Source of the DNA: Chitinophagaceae bacterium
Lineage (GTDB): Bacteria; Bacteroidota; Bacteroidia; Chitinophagales; Chitinophagaceae
Direction: 5' to 3'
Length of the DNA: 43,325 bases
Assembly: GCA_025360525.1 (NCBI GenBank)
Contig: JANYCA010000166.1
Coordinates: forward strand, 1-43,325
Shown in pieces: positions 26,528 to 35,734 of the stretch. The notes beneath the pieces are model-generated. The model worked only from the letters and a program-made list of their open reading frames with translations. It was not told where the DNA came from and searched no databases. Positions within the stretch are counted from its first letter, which is position 1; each line of letters starts with the position of its first letter. A program made the position numbers and the translations under genes.

Positions 26528-27766
26528 TTATAAAAACAACGGATATGTTTTAATGACAGCAATTCTACTGATTATTTCTATACATGCCCTGCTGTTATGG
26601 TAAGGGCATTTCCAGATGCCGGCTTTATCCTGTTGCTGCATAATGGTTCCATTTCCATTTCTCCCCCAATACCATTCTCCATACAAATGGTCCTTTATAA
26701 AATGCTCTACATATTTCCAGGATTTTAATGATTTATTAAGGTAAAGTTTGTTTCCGGTAAGCTGCCAGGCATTAAAAAATCCAATCATTGCTTCTGCCTG
26801 TACCCAGGAATGTTTTTCTTTTATCAAATGATTAGTATCAGGTTCGTATTCGTACCATAAGCCTCCATCTTTATCTAACCCTTCCAAAGTGGAAGTGGCA
26901 ATTTTAACGGCGAAATCTTTAGCAATCGTTATCATTGACAGTTCTTCTATTGCTTCTGCTGCTTCCAATAATAACCAGGCAGCTTCAATATCGTGTCCGT
27001 AAGAAATAGTGGTTGATTTTGGGTTCCATTGCTCATCAAAAAACAATACCAGGTGATGGGTATTGGGATTAATGATATGGTCGAAAAAATTTTTAATTAG
27101 TAAGATGATTTTATTCTTTAAAACTGCATCAGGCCAAATTCGATATAAGGCAGTATAGGCTTCCAGCACATGCAGGTGGGTATTCATTGTTTTTTTTTCA
27201 TTGGCATCCTTTTCACTCAGCCGCAGGTCGTTCAATGTTTTCCAGTCTCTCGTAAAAGCATCAATATAGCCTGTATACGTTTTATCGAAACTATATTGTT
27301 CAATCGTTTTATATAAATCAATCGCAGTGTTTTTTGCAGCTTCGTTTTTACTGGCGGTAAAGTATGCACTGCATCCATAGATGGCAAATGCCAGTGCATA
27401 AATTTGTTTTTTTGTATCGAGCGGTTGTCCTTTTGCATCCAATAACCAATAGATACCTCCAAAATCTTTATCAATAAAACGGGTAACAATATAATTGTAT
27501 GCTATCCTTGCCAAATGAAGATGTTCTTCCTTTTTTGTTAAAGCATAGGCGGAAGAAAATGCCCATAAAATTCTGCTGTTAAGTACAGATCCTTTGGGAG
27601 CATCGGGATAAGCTGTATTATTTTCGTCGATGCGACCAACAAACCCTCCGTTGATATTATCGCAGGTATTTTTTTCCCAGTAAGATAAAATGGCTTCCAA
27701 CTCGGCTTTCATTTCCCTGCTGTATTCATCCAGTATTTCTGTTGTTACTAAGGGCGGCTTATCCAT
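26528..27766 (-). CDS. Cellobiose/mannobiose 2-epimerase (AGE family)
   Basis: A 412-residue cytoplasmic enzyme of the N-acylglucosamine 2-epimerase (alpha/alpha)6-barrel family. The three catalytic histidines of cellobiose epimerases are visible: His197 in [10 protein letters not shown], His258 in [12 protein letters not shown], and His390 in [13 protein letters not shown]. The length matches characterised cellobiose 2-epimerases (about 400-412). In the mannan pathway described for Bacteroides fragilis and Ruminococcus, this enzyme converts beta-1,4-mannobiose to mannosyl-glucose, the substrate of the GH130 enzyme. Its start codon overlaps the end of the GH130 gene by 8 bp, so the two are translationally coupled, which supports mannobiose over GlcNAc as the substrate. 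Confidence 0.92.
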   Translation of the reverse strand: MDKPPLVTTEILDEYSREMKAELEAILSYWEKNTCDNINGGFVGRIDENNTAYPDAPKGSVLNSRILWAFSSAYALTKKEEHLHLARIAYNYIVTRFIDKDFGGIYWLLDAKGQPLDTKKQIYALAFAIYGCSAYFTASKNEAAKNTAIDLYKTIEQYSFDKTYTGYIDAFTRDWKTLNDLRLSEKDANEKKTMNTHLHVLEAYTALYRIWPDAVLKNKIILLIKNFFDHIINPNTHHLVLFFDEQWNPKSTTISYGHDIEAAWLLLEAAEAIEELSMITIAKDFAVKIATSTLEGLDKDGGLWYEYEPDTNHLIKEKHSWVQAEAMIGFFNAWQLTGNKLYLNKSLKSWKYVEHFIKDHLYGEWYWGRNGNGTIMQQQDKAGIWKCPYHNSRACIEIISRIAVIKTYPLFL

Positions 27767-29009
27767 GTTCCTTCAATAGTGTTTGCTGTTTATTTCCATA
27801 CGCTACTCCCGATAAATTTTCTTCCTGAAGAGCATTAGTAACCTTTAAATTATTTTCTATAATTCTATAAACAGTTTTAACTGATGCGGCAGAACTTAAC
27901 CCATCTTCAGGAGTGTTCATCACATAATCGAGCAATCTCTCAATGGACGAGACGGCAACATGTATCCGGGTATCTGATGATGCATAATAGATAAACACTT
28001 TGCCATCTTCATCTAAAATCCAACCATTGCTGAATACCACATTAGATACATCGCCAATACGCTCCTCGCCTTCCGGTGCTAAAAAATATCCCCCTGGCTT
28101 ATGTATTACTTTGGTGACATCTTTTAAATCTGTCATAAACATATACAGCACATAGCGGAGCCCGGCAGCAGTATTGCGCACACCATGTGCCAGGTGTAAC
28201 CAGCCATGCAAAGTTTTAAGCGGTGCCGGACCTTGCCCGTTTTTCATTTCGGATATGGTATGGTAAACACGGGGCTCTATTACAGTTTCTTTTTCAATAA
28301 TTGCATGGGTTATATCCTTTGCAAGCCCAAAACCAATTCCACCCCCTTTGCCTGCTTCAATAAAACTATCCTGTGGTCTTGTATAAAAAGCATATTGGTC
28401 ATTTACAAACTCTGGGTGTAAAACCACATTTCGCTGTTGTGCAGAACCTGTTTTTAAATCAGGTAGCCGCTCCCAATCAACCAGGTTTTTAGTGCGGGCA
28501 ATGCCACATTGGGCAATGGCCGCAGACTGATCTCCCGCCGGTGCTTTGCTATCTCTTCGCTCGGTGCAAAAAAGTCCATATATCCATCCATCTACATGCT
28601 GTACCAGGCGCATGTCATAAATATTGGTATCAGGCACATCAGTTTCCGGCATACAAACAGGATGAGGCCAAAATGAAAATCTATCAATCCCATTTTCGCT
28701 TTCTGCAACAGCAAAAAAACTTTTTCTATCTTGGCCCTCTACCCTTACCACTAAAACATATTTATCATTCCACCTAATAGCGCCTGCGTTTAATGTAGCA
28801 TTTATACCAAATCGTTCCATCAAAAAAGGGTTGGTAGCTTTGTTTAAATCATATCTCCAATTTAGTGGTGCATGTGCGGCCGTTAACACAGGATTTTTAT
28901 ACCTGCTAAGAATACCATTACCGCCAGGTACCGCTTCATTGTTTTTTTGCAACAACTCAAATTGTTGCTCCTGTAAAAAATTCAATCTGTTTTTAAATTC
29001 GCTTTTCAT
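27759..29009 (-). CDS. GH130 4-O-beta-D-mannosyl-D-glucose phosphorylase
   Basis: A 416-residue cytoplasmic GH130 enzyme. The five-bladed propeller family signatures are seen: [32 protein letters not shown], and the general acid Asp132 in [10 protein letters not shown]. Later motifs are [18 protein letters not shown] and a C-terminal [19 protein letters not shown]. The length and sequence fit subfamily GH130_1, which phosphorolyses mannosyl-beta-1,4-glucose to alpha-mannose-1-phosphate and glucose. It is 10 bp downstream of the symporter gene and overlaps the epimerase gene by 8 bp. Together the three form the inner-membrane and cytoplasmic end of the pathway. Subfamily GH130_2 (mannan-oligosaccharide phosphorylase) is the main alternative; the epimerase neighbour favours GH130_1. 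Confidence 0.92.
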   Translation of the reverse strand: MKSEFKNRLNFLQEQQFELLQKNNEAVPGGNGILSRYKNPVLTAAHAPLNWRYDLNKATNPFLMERFGINATLNAGAIRWNDKYVLVVRVEGQDRKSFFAVAESENGIDRFSFWPHPVCMPETDVPDTNIYDMRLVQHVDGWIYGLFCTERRDSKAPAGDQSAAIAQCGIARTKNLVDWERLPDLKTGSAQQRNVVLHPEFVNDQYAFYTRPQDSFIEAGKGGGIGFGLAKDITHAIIEKETVIEPRVYHTISEMKNGQGPAPLKTLHGWLHLAHGVRNTAAGLRYVLYMFMTDLKDVTKVIHKPGGYFLAPEGEERIGDVSNVVFSNGWILDEDGKVFIYYASSDTRIHVAVSSIERLLDYVMNTPEDGLSSAASVKTVYRIIENNLKVTNALQEENLSGVAYGNKQQTLLKEHG

Positions 29010-29019
29010 ACAATAAATT

Positions 29020-30846
29020 TTAATTTTCCAACTTATTCCACCAGGTTCTTTTTAGTATAAATACAATTACAATAATGGCTGCTATTGTTATCCATAAAGG
29101 CTGTTGCATGTTCAAAATAAAATACATGGGCAACAGGGTAAAACACAACTGCCCAATAATGCCTATCACTACATTAAACATATCCAGCTTAAAGTTTTTA
29201 TTGCCAATAAAAGTGGGATCAACAGCTAGTACTTTTTCATGAATTGGTTTCCAGAAACCCCATGGCCTTACCGTTTTATAAAATGAAATTAAAATGGCTT
29301 CTTCTGTTGGAGGTGCGGCGTATGTACCGGCAATACAACCTGTTAAAGACAATACAAACAGTAATGGCCACCAATACAAAGGCAAGCCGGTAGTTACATA
29401 AGGCATTGCCAATGCGGCAATAATACCCACTGCCATACCCCAGAAAAATCCATTGGCATTAAAACGCCACCAGTACCATTTAAGGCAGTTGGCGGCAACA
29501 TATCCACCATACAGGCCGCCAACTATCCATTGCAATATTTCATTTACATTGTTGGCTAAGAAACCAAAGAATACACCTACAGTTACTACCAATATTCCTA
29601 CTATGTAATTTATATAGATTACTTTTTTATTGCTGGCAGTGGGATTAATGTATTTAAGGTAAATATCATTGGTAATGTAAGCCTGTGCTGCATTTAAGGT
29701 TCCGCTAAAGGTTCCCATAAATGCTCCCAATAACCCAGTGACCACAATACCTAACACACCAACAGGTAAAAAATTATTGACTGCTCCTGGTAATATTCGC
29801 TCAAAATCTGTTACACCATCCGGCCCTTTTAAATACAATTGGTTGTAGTGCAGCAGCGCCAAAACTGTAAGGCCTGTAATCATCGAATAACGAATGGGTA
29901 GCAACATAATACTCACAAACCCCGTCATTTTACTGGCATCTTTTGGACTGCGGGTGCTTAGTACCTTTTGCATATCGTAATTAGGTGCAGGGCCGGCTAA
30001 GGAGGCAAACACTCCCTTTAACAACATCATCATAAAAAATATTCCAAACAAACTAAATCCATCATCTGCTATTTTCTTATTGGCATCCACCGCAATTTTG
30101 GACCAGTCCAGGTTTAGCTTCCACCCGAAAAAAGGATTGGCCCAGCCCTCAGGCACAATCAGAGTTTGCCCATGTAATTGCTGCATGGCTATTACCGCAA
30201 TTGCAATGCAGCCAATCGTCATAATAATGTACTTGATAACATCGCCTAACACAATACTGTGCATGCCGCCCAATATGGAGTAAAACATAGCGAACAGCGT
30301 AAATACGATGCCGTAAAAATGAGGAACATATTTTGGTGAAACATCAAAGGGCACATAGCCCTTAATAATATCCCAGGGGATAAAAATTTCAACAAATTTT
30401 CCCAGGCCTACAAACCCATAGGCTAAAAAACCAAGGCAACCAATCAATGCAAAAGCTATCACAATTATATGAGATCCTTTCACGCCTTTACCTGTGAGTC
30501 CAAATCTTGTTTTAAGCCATTCGGCACCCGTATTGGCGTTGCTACGACGTAGCCATTTGCTTAAAAACATCATCATAAAAACCTGGTTAAACACAGGCCA
30601 TAACCAGGGAATCCAGATACTTTTTAATCCATACACAAAACAAAGGGCAACCATCCACATAGTACCACTAATGTCAAACATATCCGAAGCATCACTTAAG
30701 CCCAGCATATACCAGGGTAAGCTTTTGCCTCCCATCAGGTAGCTCTCGCTGCTTTTACTAGCCTTCTTTCGCATCCAAAAACCAATAAAAATCATGGTGA
30801 CCAGGTAGCTGACTAAAATGAGTATGTCTATTAATTGTAATTTCAT
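29020..30846 (-). CDS. Sodium:solute symporter (SSS family), probable mannobiose transporter
   Basis: A 608-residue inner-membrane protein with about 14-15 hydrophobic helices. It starts [20 protein letters not shown], the usual first helix of the SSS family, followed by the short [20 protein letters not shown] loop conserved in SSS proteins (sodium/glucose and sialic-acid type). The [30 protein letters not shown] helix also fits. It would bring mannobiose or manno-oligosaccharides from periplasm to cytoplasm with sodium. It lies between the leading GH26 gene (103 bp upstream) and GH130 (10 bp downstream). A sodium symporter in this slot is known from the B. fragilis mannobiose locus. Substrate is inferred from neighbours. 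Confidence 0.88.
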   Translation of the reverse strand: MKLQLIDILILVSYLVTMIFIGFWMRKKASKSSESYLMGGKSLPWYMLGLSDASDMFDISGTMWMVALCFVYGLKSIWIPWLWPVFNQVFMMMFLSKWLRRSNANTGAEWLKTRFGLTGKGVKGSHIIVIAFALIGCLGFLAYGFVGLGKFVEIFIPWDIIKGYVPFDVSPKYVPHFYGIVFTLFAMFYSILGGMHSIVLGDVIKYIIMTIGCIAIAVIAMQQLHGQTLIVPEGWANPFFGWKLNLDWSKIAVDANKKIADDGFSLFGIFFMMMLLKGVFASLAGPAPNYDMQKVLSTRSPKDASKMTGFVSIMLLPIRYSMITGLTVLALLHYNQLYLKGPDGVTDFERILPGAVNNFLPVGVLGIVVTGLLGAFMGTFSGTLNAAQAYITNDIYLKYINPTASNKKVIYINYIVGILVVTVGVFFGFLANNVNEILQWIVGGLYGGYVAANCLKWYWWRFNANGFFWGMAVGIIAALAMPYVTTGLPLYWWPLLFVLSLTGCIAGTYAAPPTEEAILISFYKTVRPWGFWKPIHEKVLAVDPTFIGNKNFKLDMFNVVIGIIGQLCFTLLPMYFILNMQQPLWITIAAIIVIVFILKRTWWNKLEN

Positions 30847-30949
30847 AATTGGTAAGCAGGCTTTCGTTTAAAACAATAGGTAAAGTGATGTTTGATTTTT
30901 AAAGGTTGCATAAGTTAGGTTGATAGGTGGGTTTTAAAACAGAAAATTA

Positions 30950-32092
30950 CTATTGATACAATTTTAATCGTTTGGTTCGCTTCTCAAAAAATATTTTTTT
31001 CTGCTTACTAAACAATAAAAAATCCCCGGCCGATAAATGGCCTTTATAGGGAGCAAAATACTCAATCTCATTATCAGCTTTTAGTCCTGCATTACGCCAT
31101 GCCAGTGCATAGACAATGGAATGATTTTTAATTGCTTTTAAAAAAACGGAAGTCCACCAATGTGCATCCGGTATTGTATTAAACCCAAACTCTGTAAGTG
31201 CCGGAATTTTATTTTTTTCTGTTGAAATTTTAGTAAGCAGGGAGAGGCTTTTATCCAGTTCAGCTATAAACTTATCATTCGCCAGAATATCGCCTTTTTG
31301 ATAAATATCAAAGCCGATAACATCTACCCAATCATTGCCCGGATATCTTTCTACATATTCTGCTTCCGACGAAAACCTATCGGTATTAAAGGCATATAAA
31401 AGTTGATGAATTTGCTTCGTGTCTCTTAAATAAGCAACCGTGTACTTCCATAAATCAATCAATTCAATTGGTGTACAATTTTTTCCTCCCCACCAAAACC
31501 AACTGCCATTTAACTCGTGATAGGGACGAAATATTACAGGGATGGGCGTGCCGTTTTTAGATTGCAGGCCTTGCAGAAACGAACCTACTTTATCGAGCCA
31601 TGTATTGAATAATTCATTTTTCTCACCTCCCGGCAAAATGGAAGGGATTGTATTGGTTGGCGATGGATCCCATGCAGATTTGCCGGTAAGTGGATTATTT
31701 AAATGCCAACTGATTGTTATAACAGCACCCGCCTCATACGCTTTGCGGATGTAGGTTTTCATTGAATCAAAGGGAACGCCATCCAGATTTACTAAAGCAT
31801 CATTTTCCAGTCCCCCCAGTTCCCACCCAAATACGCCGGGGTACTGGCCTGTAATGTCTCTGACATCGCTTCTGCCGTGCTGGTATTTCCAGTTAACGCC
31901 ATACGCCATATCATCCTGGTGACCAAACAGGGTCCCTCTTTGAGCCAGTAATTGTAAGTTATTATAGAGTTTGCTGGTTTCTTTTGTAGCCGATTTATCA
32001 ACAGGTTGGGCTTCTACTGCAACGCAATAAATAAGGCAAGTTATTAAGAGAATGAAGCAGGTGCTGTTTCTAAAATCGAGATTGATCTGCAT
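30950..32092 (-). CDS. GH26 beta-mannanase (first gene of the transport/phosphorylase unit)
   Basis: A 380-residue exported GH26 enzyme with an N-terminal signal peptide (hydrophobic 11-26, VAVEAQP). Hallmarks are TLFGHQDDMAYG, the acid/base in VIFRPYHELNGSWFWWGG (His192-Glu193), FDIYQKGD, and nucleophile Glu301 in ALTEFGF. The gene order GH26-symporter-GH130-epimerase mirrors the known B. fragilis mannobiose pathway, in which the GH26 (ManA) is a mannobiose-releasing exo-mannanase. By that parallel this copy may feed mannobiose directly to the symporter. Promoter and operator elements lie in the 246-bp spacer shared with the AraC gene. Periplasmic location is likely because no lipobox is seen. 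Confidence 0.92.
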   Translation of the reverse strand: MQINLDFRNSTCFILLITCLIYCVAVEAQPVDKSATKETSKLYNNLQLLAQRGTLFGHQDDMAYGVNWKYQHGRSDVRDITGQYPGVFGWELGGLENDALVNLDGVPFDSMKTYIRKAYEAGAVITISWHLNNPLTGKSAWDPSPTNTIPSILPGGEKNELFNTWLDKVGSFLQGLQSKNGTPIPVIFRPYHELNGSWFWWGGKNCTPIELIDLWKYTVAYLRDTKQIHQLLYAFNTDRFSSEAEYVERYPGNDWVDVIGFDIYQKGDILANDKFIAELDKSLSLLTKISTEKNKIPALTEFGFNTIPDAHWWTSVFLKAIKNHSIVYALAWRNAGLKADNEIEYFAPYKGHLSAGDFLLFSKQKKIFFEKRTKRLKLYQ

Positions 32093-32117
32093 TGCTGAAT
32101 TTGTAAAAATAGTTCAA

Positions 32118-32125
32118 CAAAAATA
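32118..32125 (-). promoter_or_regulatory. Candidate -7 promoter element for the GH26-led operon
   Basis: On the minus strand this reads TATTTTTG, an exact TAnnTTTG match, 25 bp upstream of the GH26 start codon. It overlaps the partial operator-like word AAATAATACTAT at 32121-32132. No -33 box is clear. Confidence 0.45.
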
Positions 32126-32157
32126 ATACTATCGTTTGGCCCAATACTAATACTTTA
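32121..32157 (-). promoter_or_regulatory. Proximal, degenerate operator-like copies upstream of GH26
   Basis: AAATAATACTAT (32121-32132) matches the first 12 bases of the element at 26323. CAATACTAATACTTTA (32142-32157) matches CAATAATACTATTTTA with three mismatches. The second lies 50 bp upstream of the GH26 start codon, close to the position of the proximal copy at SusC (52 bp). Confidence 0.4.
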
Positions 32158-32218
32158 TTATCCTTTGATAGCTTTATTTTAATAGATATTTTTTGATCTT
32201 TAAGATTGAAGTTCTAAA

Positions 32219-32278
32219 TTACGTGTCGAAAGCAGATAAAACCTATTTATAATCTTATAGCACAATGATACTATTTTA
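32219..32278 (-). promoter_or_regulatory. Distal composite operator-like element upstream of GH26
   Basis: TTACGTGT (32219-32226) and CAATGATACTATTTTA (32263-32278), 36 nt apart, repeat the pair seen at 26399-26457 with one mismatch in the longer block. Counted from the second A of the 16-mer (32264), the distance to the GH26 start codon is 172 bp, exactly as at SusC. The site is also 60 bp before the AraC start codon, so it could serve autoregulation. Confidence 0.6.
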
Positions 32279-32338
32279 ATCAATTTCTCTGCTTTGAAAC
32301 TATATTTCTCTGAAAAATTTTTTAACCAGTATTTTTAA

Positions 32339-33217
32339 ATGAATAAAGATATCGTACGGGAAATAACTCCTCTCACACAAAATGATTGCTTTACCATTTT
32401 CTCCAGGGTAAAAAATAATTTCAATTTCCCGCTGCACTATCATGAAGAATATGAATTGAATTTAATTATCAATGCTAAAGGAGCCAAACGAATAGTGGGT
32501 GACCATGTGGAAGAAATTGATGAACTTGAACTGGTATTGATAGGGCCCAATTTATCGCATGCCTGGTTTACACATCATTGCATAAGCGGTGAAATAAAGG
32601 AGGTGACGATTCAATGGCACAAAGATCTTTTTGATGAAAAGTTTTTACGGAGAAACCAGCTAAGTTTTATCCGTAAGATGTTTGAACTTTCCTCTAAAGG
32701 AATTCAGTTTAGCAAAGATGCCATACAAAATATTTATCCACGTATTGAGACACTCAATCAAAAAAGCGGGTTCGATTCTGTAATGGCTTTAATAAATATT
32801 TTACATGATCTTTCAATCAGCAGAAATTTAAGAACACTTTCCGAATCAAGCTTTAATAGCGAAGTTCAATATAATTATAACAGCAGGCGTATTGAAAAAG
32901 CGTTTCAATACATGAACAAAAATTACGACAAGCAAATTGCATTGGCAGATTTAGCCAAGCTGGTAAATATGACGGAGGTTTCTTTTAGCAGGTTTATAAA
33001 AAAACGCACCGGTATTTCTTTTATTGATAGCTTAAACGAAATAAGATTGGGTCATGCATCGAGGATATTAATTGATACCACTAATTCAATTGCGGAAGTA
33101 TCGTACAGTTGCGGCTTTAATAATATCTCTAATTTCAACAGGCTGTTTAAGAAGAAAAAAAATTGCACGCCCAAGGAATTCAGGGAAAGTTTTGCCGGCA
33201 CCAGAACTTTTATTTAA
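32339..33217 (+). CDS. AraC-family transcriptional regulator of the mannan locus
   Basis: A 292-residue cytoplasmic regulator. The N-terminal half is a cupin-like sensor (NFPLHYHEEYELNLI at about 30, VLIGPNLSHAWF at about 70). The C-terminal hundred residues form the AraC double helix-turn-helix: IALADLAKLVNMTEVSFSRF at about 199, and ISNFNRLFKKKKNCTPKEFR near the end with the classic CGFNNISNFNRLFK core. The cupin presumably binds a sugar. It is divergent from the GH26-led operon over 246 bp that carries the repeated operator-like element, also present upstream of SusC, so it is the best candidate for the locus activator. Hybrid two-component systems or SusR-type regulators, more usual for glycan loci, are not present in the window. 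Confidence 0.92.
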   Translation: MNKDIVREITPLTQNDCFTIFSRVKNNFNFPLHYHEEYELNLIINAKGAKRIVGDHVEEIDELELVLIGPNLSHAWFTHHCISGEIKEVTIQWHKDLFDEKFLRRNQLSFIRKMFELSSKGIQFSKDAIQNIYPRIETLNQKSGFDSVMALINILHDLSISRNLRTLSESSFNSEVQYNYNSRRIEKAFQYMNKNYDKQIALADLAKLVNMTEVSFSRFIKKRTGISFIDSLNEIRLGHASRILIDTTNSIAEVSYSCGFNNISNFNRLFKKKKNCTPKEFRESFAGTRTFI

Positions 33218-33276
33218 ACCTAGTTTTGTATTAAATGACTTTTCTTCAATTACCAAAATCAGCATAAAAACAGCCG

Positions 33277-33309
33277 AAGCTGCTGCTCAATTTAAAACAT
33301 CAGCTTTTT
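33277..33309 (+). terminator. Probable intrinsic terminator after the AraC gene
   Basis: AAGCTGCTG (33277-33285) pairs with CATCAGCTT (33298-33306) with one mismatch and is followed by a run of five T (33305-33309). It lies 60 bp after the AraC stop. The rest of the 33218-33477 spacer shows no gene. Confidence 0.5.
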
Positions 33310-33477
33310 AGGAAATTGCTTTCAGCAGTAAGTTTGATTTTTAAACCTAAAATGCCCAACTGAAAAAAGACCAGGGAGTAATTTGTAATTTTATAAACGT
33401 AAAATTTACAATTATTTTATAAAATCTAAATAATTACTTAGTTTACAGCTTTAATTGCTAACCATCAACAAACAATT

Positions 33478-34779
33478 ATGCCTGCCAATATTCAAAAAAA
33501 ACAATTATTTATTGCCAGTTGTATGGCACTTCTTGTAACCTCACTTTCTTTCGGAATCCGTGCTGGTGTGCTGGGCACAATGGGCACCAAATTTAACCTG
33601 GATGCCGGCCAGCTTGCCACTATTGCCGCCACAGCTTTTTGGGGATTTCCTTTAGCAGTTATTATCGGTGGTATTGTAGTTGATATTATTGGAATGAAAA
33701 AATTACTAGTAGCAGCATTTATCTTTCACCTTGTTGGAATTATACTCACCGTGACAGCCACGGGCTATTGGAGTTTATTTATTTCTACACTTTGCATTGG
33801 TATCGCCAACGGAACTGTTGAGGCTGCCTGCAATCCTTTGGTAGCAACGCTATACCCAGAAGATAAAACCACTAAACTCAATCATTTTCACCTATGGTTC
33901 CCGGGCGGCATTGTAATAGGAACTTTGTTGGTGTATGGACTGAATAATTTATTGGGCGATGCATATTGGGTATCGCAATTAGAAATTGGATTAATGATTT
34001 TACCAACCATTTTATATGGGTTTCTTTTCAGCAAACTGGAGTTGCCGGTTACGGAAAGAGTTTCCAGCGGCGTTTCTTCATCAGAAATGTACAAGGCTTT
34101 ATTAAATCCGCTATTTCTTATAATGATCATTCTGATGTTTGGTACAGCCATCACGGAATTATTTACCGGTCAGTGGATTGATGTTCTGCTAAAAAATGTA
34201 ACCGATAATGCAATATTATTACTCACCATCGAAACCGGTGTAATGGTTTTAGGAAGAGCATTTGCAGGCCCCGTAGTACATAAATTTTCTCCTGCAGGCG
34301 TATTGTTAATGTCATCTGTATTTGCAGCGCTGGGTTTATACATGCTGGGTCATTCAACAGGCAATATGCTGTTTGTGGGTGCATTGGTATTTGGTATTGG
34401 TGTATGTTATTTTTGGCCAACCATGCTTGGTTTTGTTTCGGAAAACCTGCCGAAAACAGGAGCGGTGGGAATGAACCTGATGGGCGGCGCAGGCATGTTT
34501 GCCGTATCAGTTTATATGATATTTATGGGAGGCTATTATGACCGGCTATTGGCTGGCAAATTACCCACTGGAGCAAATTTGCAGGCTTATGGCGCAACAA
34601 ATGCCACCCCAGAAATGTTAACTGCATTAAGCAATGCAAAAAAAGCCGCAGGGCCGGAAATTATAAATGTCACCTTAATAATTCCAATCATTTTGGCGGT
34701 TGTTTTTACCGGGCTGTTTTTCTATATGAAGTCCATAAAAACTACCACATCACTTGCTACAGCAAATCTTTCACACTAA
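33478..34779 (+). CDS. MFS sugar transporter
   Basis: A 433-residue inner-membrane protein with 12 predicted hydrophobic helices in two halves. It has the MFS features of an acidic first loop and the GGIVVDIIGMKKLL motif after helix 2 (about 64-77), plus CIGIANGTVEAACNPLVATLYP in helix 4. Relatives are found in Bacteroidota loci that carry GMC oxidoreductases and isomerase-like TIM-barrel proteins, where they are thought to move an oxidised or isomerised sugar. It is the first gene of a plus-strand operon, 13 bp before the TIM-barrel gene. The upstream 260 bp is AT-rich; no exact TAnnTTTG box was found. Substrate is unknown. Confidence 0.85.
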   Translation: MPANIQKKQLFIASCMALLVTSLSFGIRAGVLGTMGTKFNLDAGQLATIAATAFWGFPLAVIIGGIVVDIIGMKKLLVAAFIFHLVGIILTVTATGYWSLFISTLCIGIANGTVEAACNPLVATLYPEDKTTKLNHFHLWFPGGIVIGTLLVYGLNNLLGDAYWVSQLEIGLMILPTILYGFLFSKLELPVTERVSSGVSSSEMYKALLNPLFLIMIILMFGTAITELFTGQWIDVLLKNVTDNAILLLTIETGVMVLGRAFAGPVVHKFSPAGVLLMSSVFAALGLYMLGHSTGNMLFVGALVFGIGVCYFWPTMLGFVSENLPKTGAVGMNLMGGAGMFAVSVYMIFMGGYYDRLLAGKLPTGANLQAYGATNATPEMLTALSNAKKAAGPEIINVTLIIPIILAVVFTGLFFYMKSIKTTTSLATANLSH

Positions 34780-34792
34780 TGTACCACTTTAA

Positions 34793-35683
34793 ATGAGCGA
34801 TCAACAATCAAGGCGCAATGCCCTTAAAAGTCTTTTGGTAAGTAGTGCAACTATTGCTTCAGGCGCATCTATACTTTCATTTTCATGCAAAGAAAAATCT
34901 ACTGAAAAAAATACCATGCTAAAGGGAAATATCAATCATTCAGTTTGCCAATGGTGCTATGGATCTATTCCATTAGATGATCTTTGTATTGCCGTAAAAA
35001 AAATTGGCTTCAGTGCGATTGATCTTATTGGTCCGAAAGACTGGCCTACCTTAAAAAAACACGGCATTTATTCCTCTATGTGCAATGGCGCCGAAATAAA
35101 TCTTACGGATGGGTTTGCTGAAAAAAAGTTTCATGCACAGCTAATCAGTAATTATAATTCAGTTATTCCGCAGGTTGCAGCTGCAGGTTATAAAAACCTC
35201 ATTTGCTTTAGCGGCAACCGCCGTGGAATGAACGATGAAACAGGATTAAAAAATGCTACGGAAGGTATTAAACAAATTATTGGCCTTGCAGAAAAAAACG
35301 GGGTTATAATCCAGATGGAATTGCTCAACAGCAAGATAGATCACAAAGATTACATGTGCGACAAAAGTGCATGGGGTGTAGAACTTTGTAAAAGAGTTGG
35401 TTCTCCAAATTTTAAATTGTTATACGATATCTATCATATGCAGATTGATGAAGGAGATGTAATACGTACCATCAAAGAAAACCACCAATACTTTGGCCAT
35501 TATCACACTGGAGGTGTACCAGGAAGACATGAAATTGACGAATCGCAGGAGCTTTATTATCCCGCTATTATGAGGGCGATTAAAGCAACCGGATTTAATG
35601 ATTACGTGGCACAGGAATTTATACCGGCAAAAGAAGACAAATTAAAATCACTGAAAGAAGCGATTTTGCTTTGTGATATTTAA
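34793..35683 (+). CDS. Exported hydroxypyruvate isomerase-like TIM-barrel protein
   Basis: A 296-residue protein of the sugar phosphate isomerase/epimerase (AP endonuclease 2-like) superfamily. The N terminus has twin arginines at 7-8 (QQSRRNALKSLLVSSATIAS), a Tat signal, and a Cys at 32 that might be acylated though the lipobox is poor. The barrel shows the hydroxypyruvate isomerase-type metal ligands: Glu176 in IQMELLNSK, Asp212 in LLYDIYHMQ, a His in HYHTGGVPGRHEID (about 238) and Glu275 in VAQEFIP. It probably isomerises or epimerises a sugar or keto-sugar outside the cytoplasm. Its place between an MFS transporter and two GMC oxidoreductases suggests it acts on the oxidised product. The true substrate is unknown; true hydroxypyruvate isomerase activity is unlikely for an exported protein. 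Confidence 0.82.
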   Translation: MSDQQSRRNALKSLLVSSATIASGASILSFSCKEKSTEKNTMLKGNINHSVCQWCYGSIPLDDLCIAVKKIGFSAIDLIGPKDWPTLKKHGIYSSMCNGAEINLTDGFAEKKFHAQLISNYNSVIPQVAAAGYKNLICFSGNRRGMNDETGLKNATEGIKQIIGLAEKNGVIIQMELLNSKIDHKDYMCDKSAWGVELCKRVGSPNFKLLYDIYHMQIDEGDVIRTIKENHQYFGHYHTGGVPGRHEIDESQELYYPAIMRAIKATGFNDYVAQEFIPAKEDKLKSLKEAILLCDI

Positions 35684-35734
35684 TTGGTTACTCAATTTTT
35701 TTTCAAACTAATTTAAAAATACAATATCTGTAAG

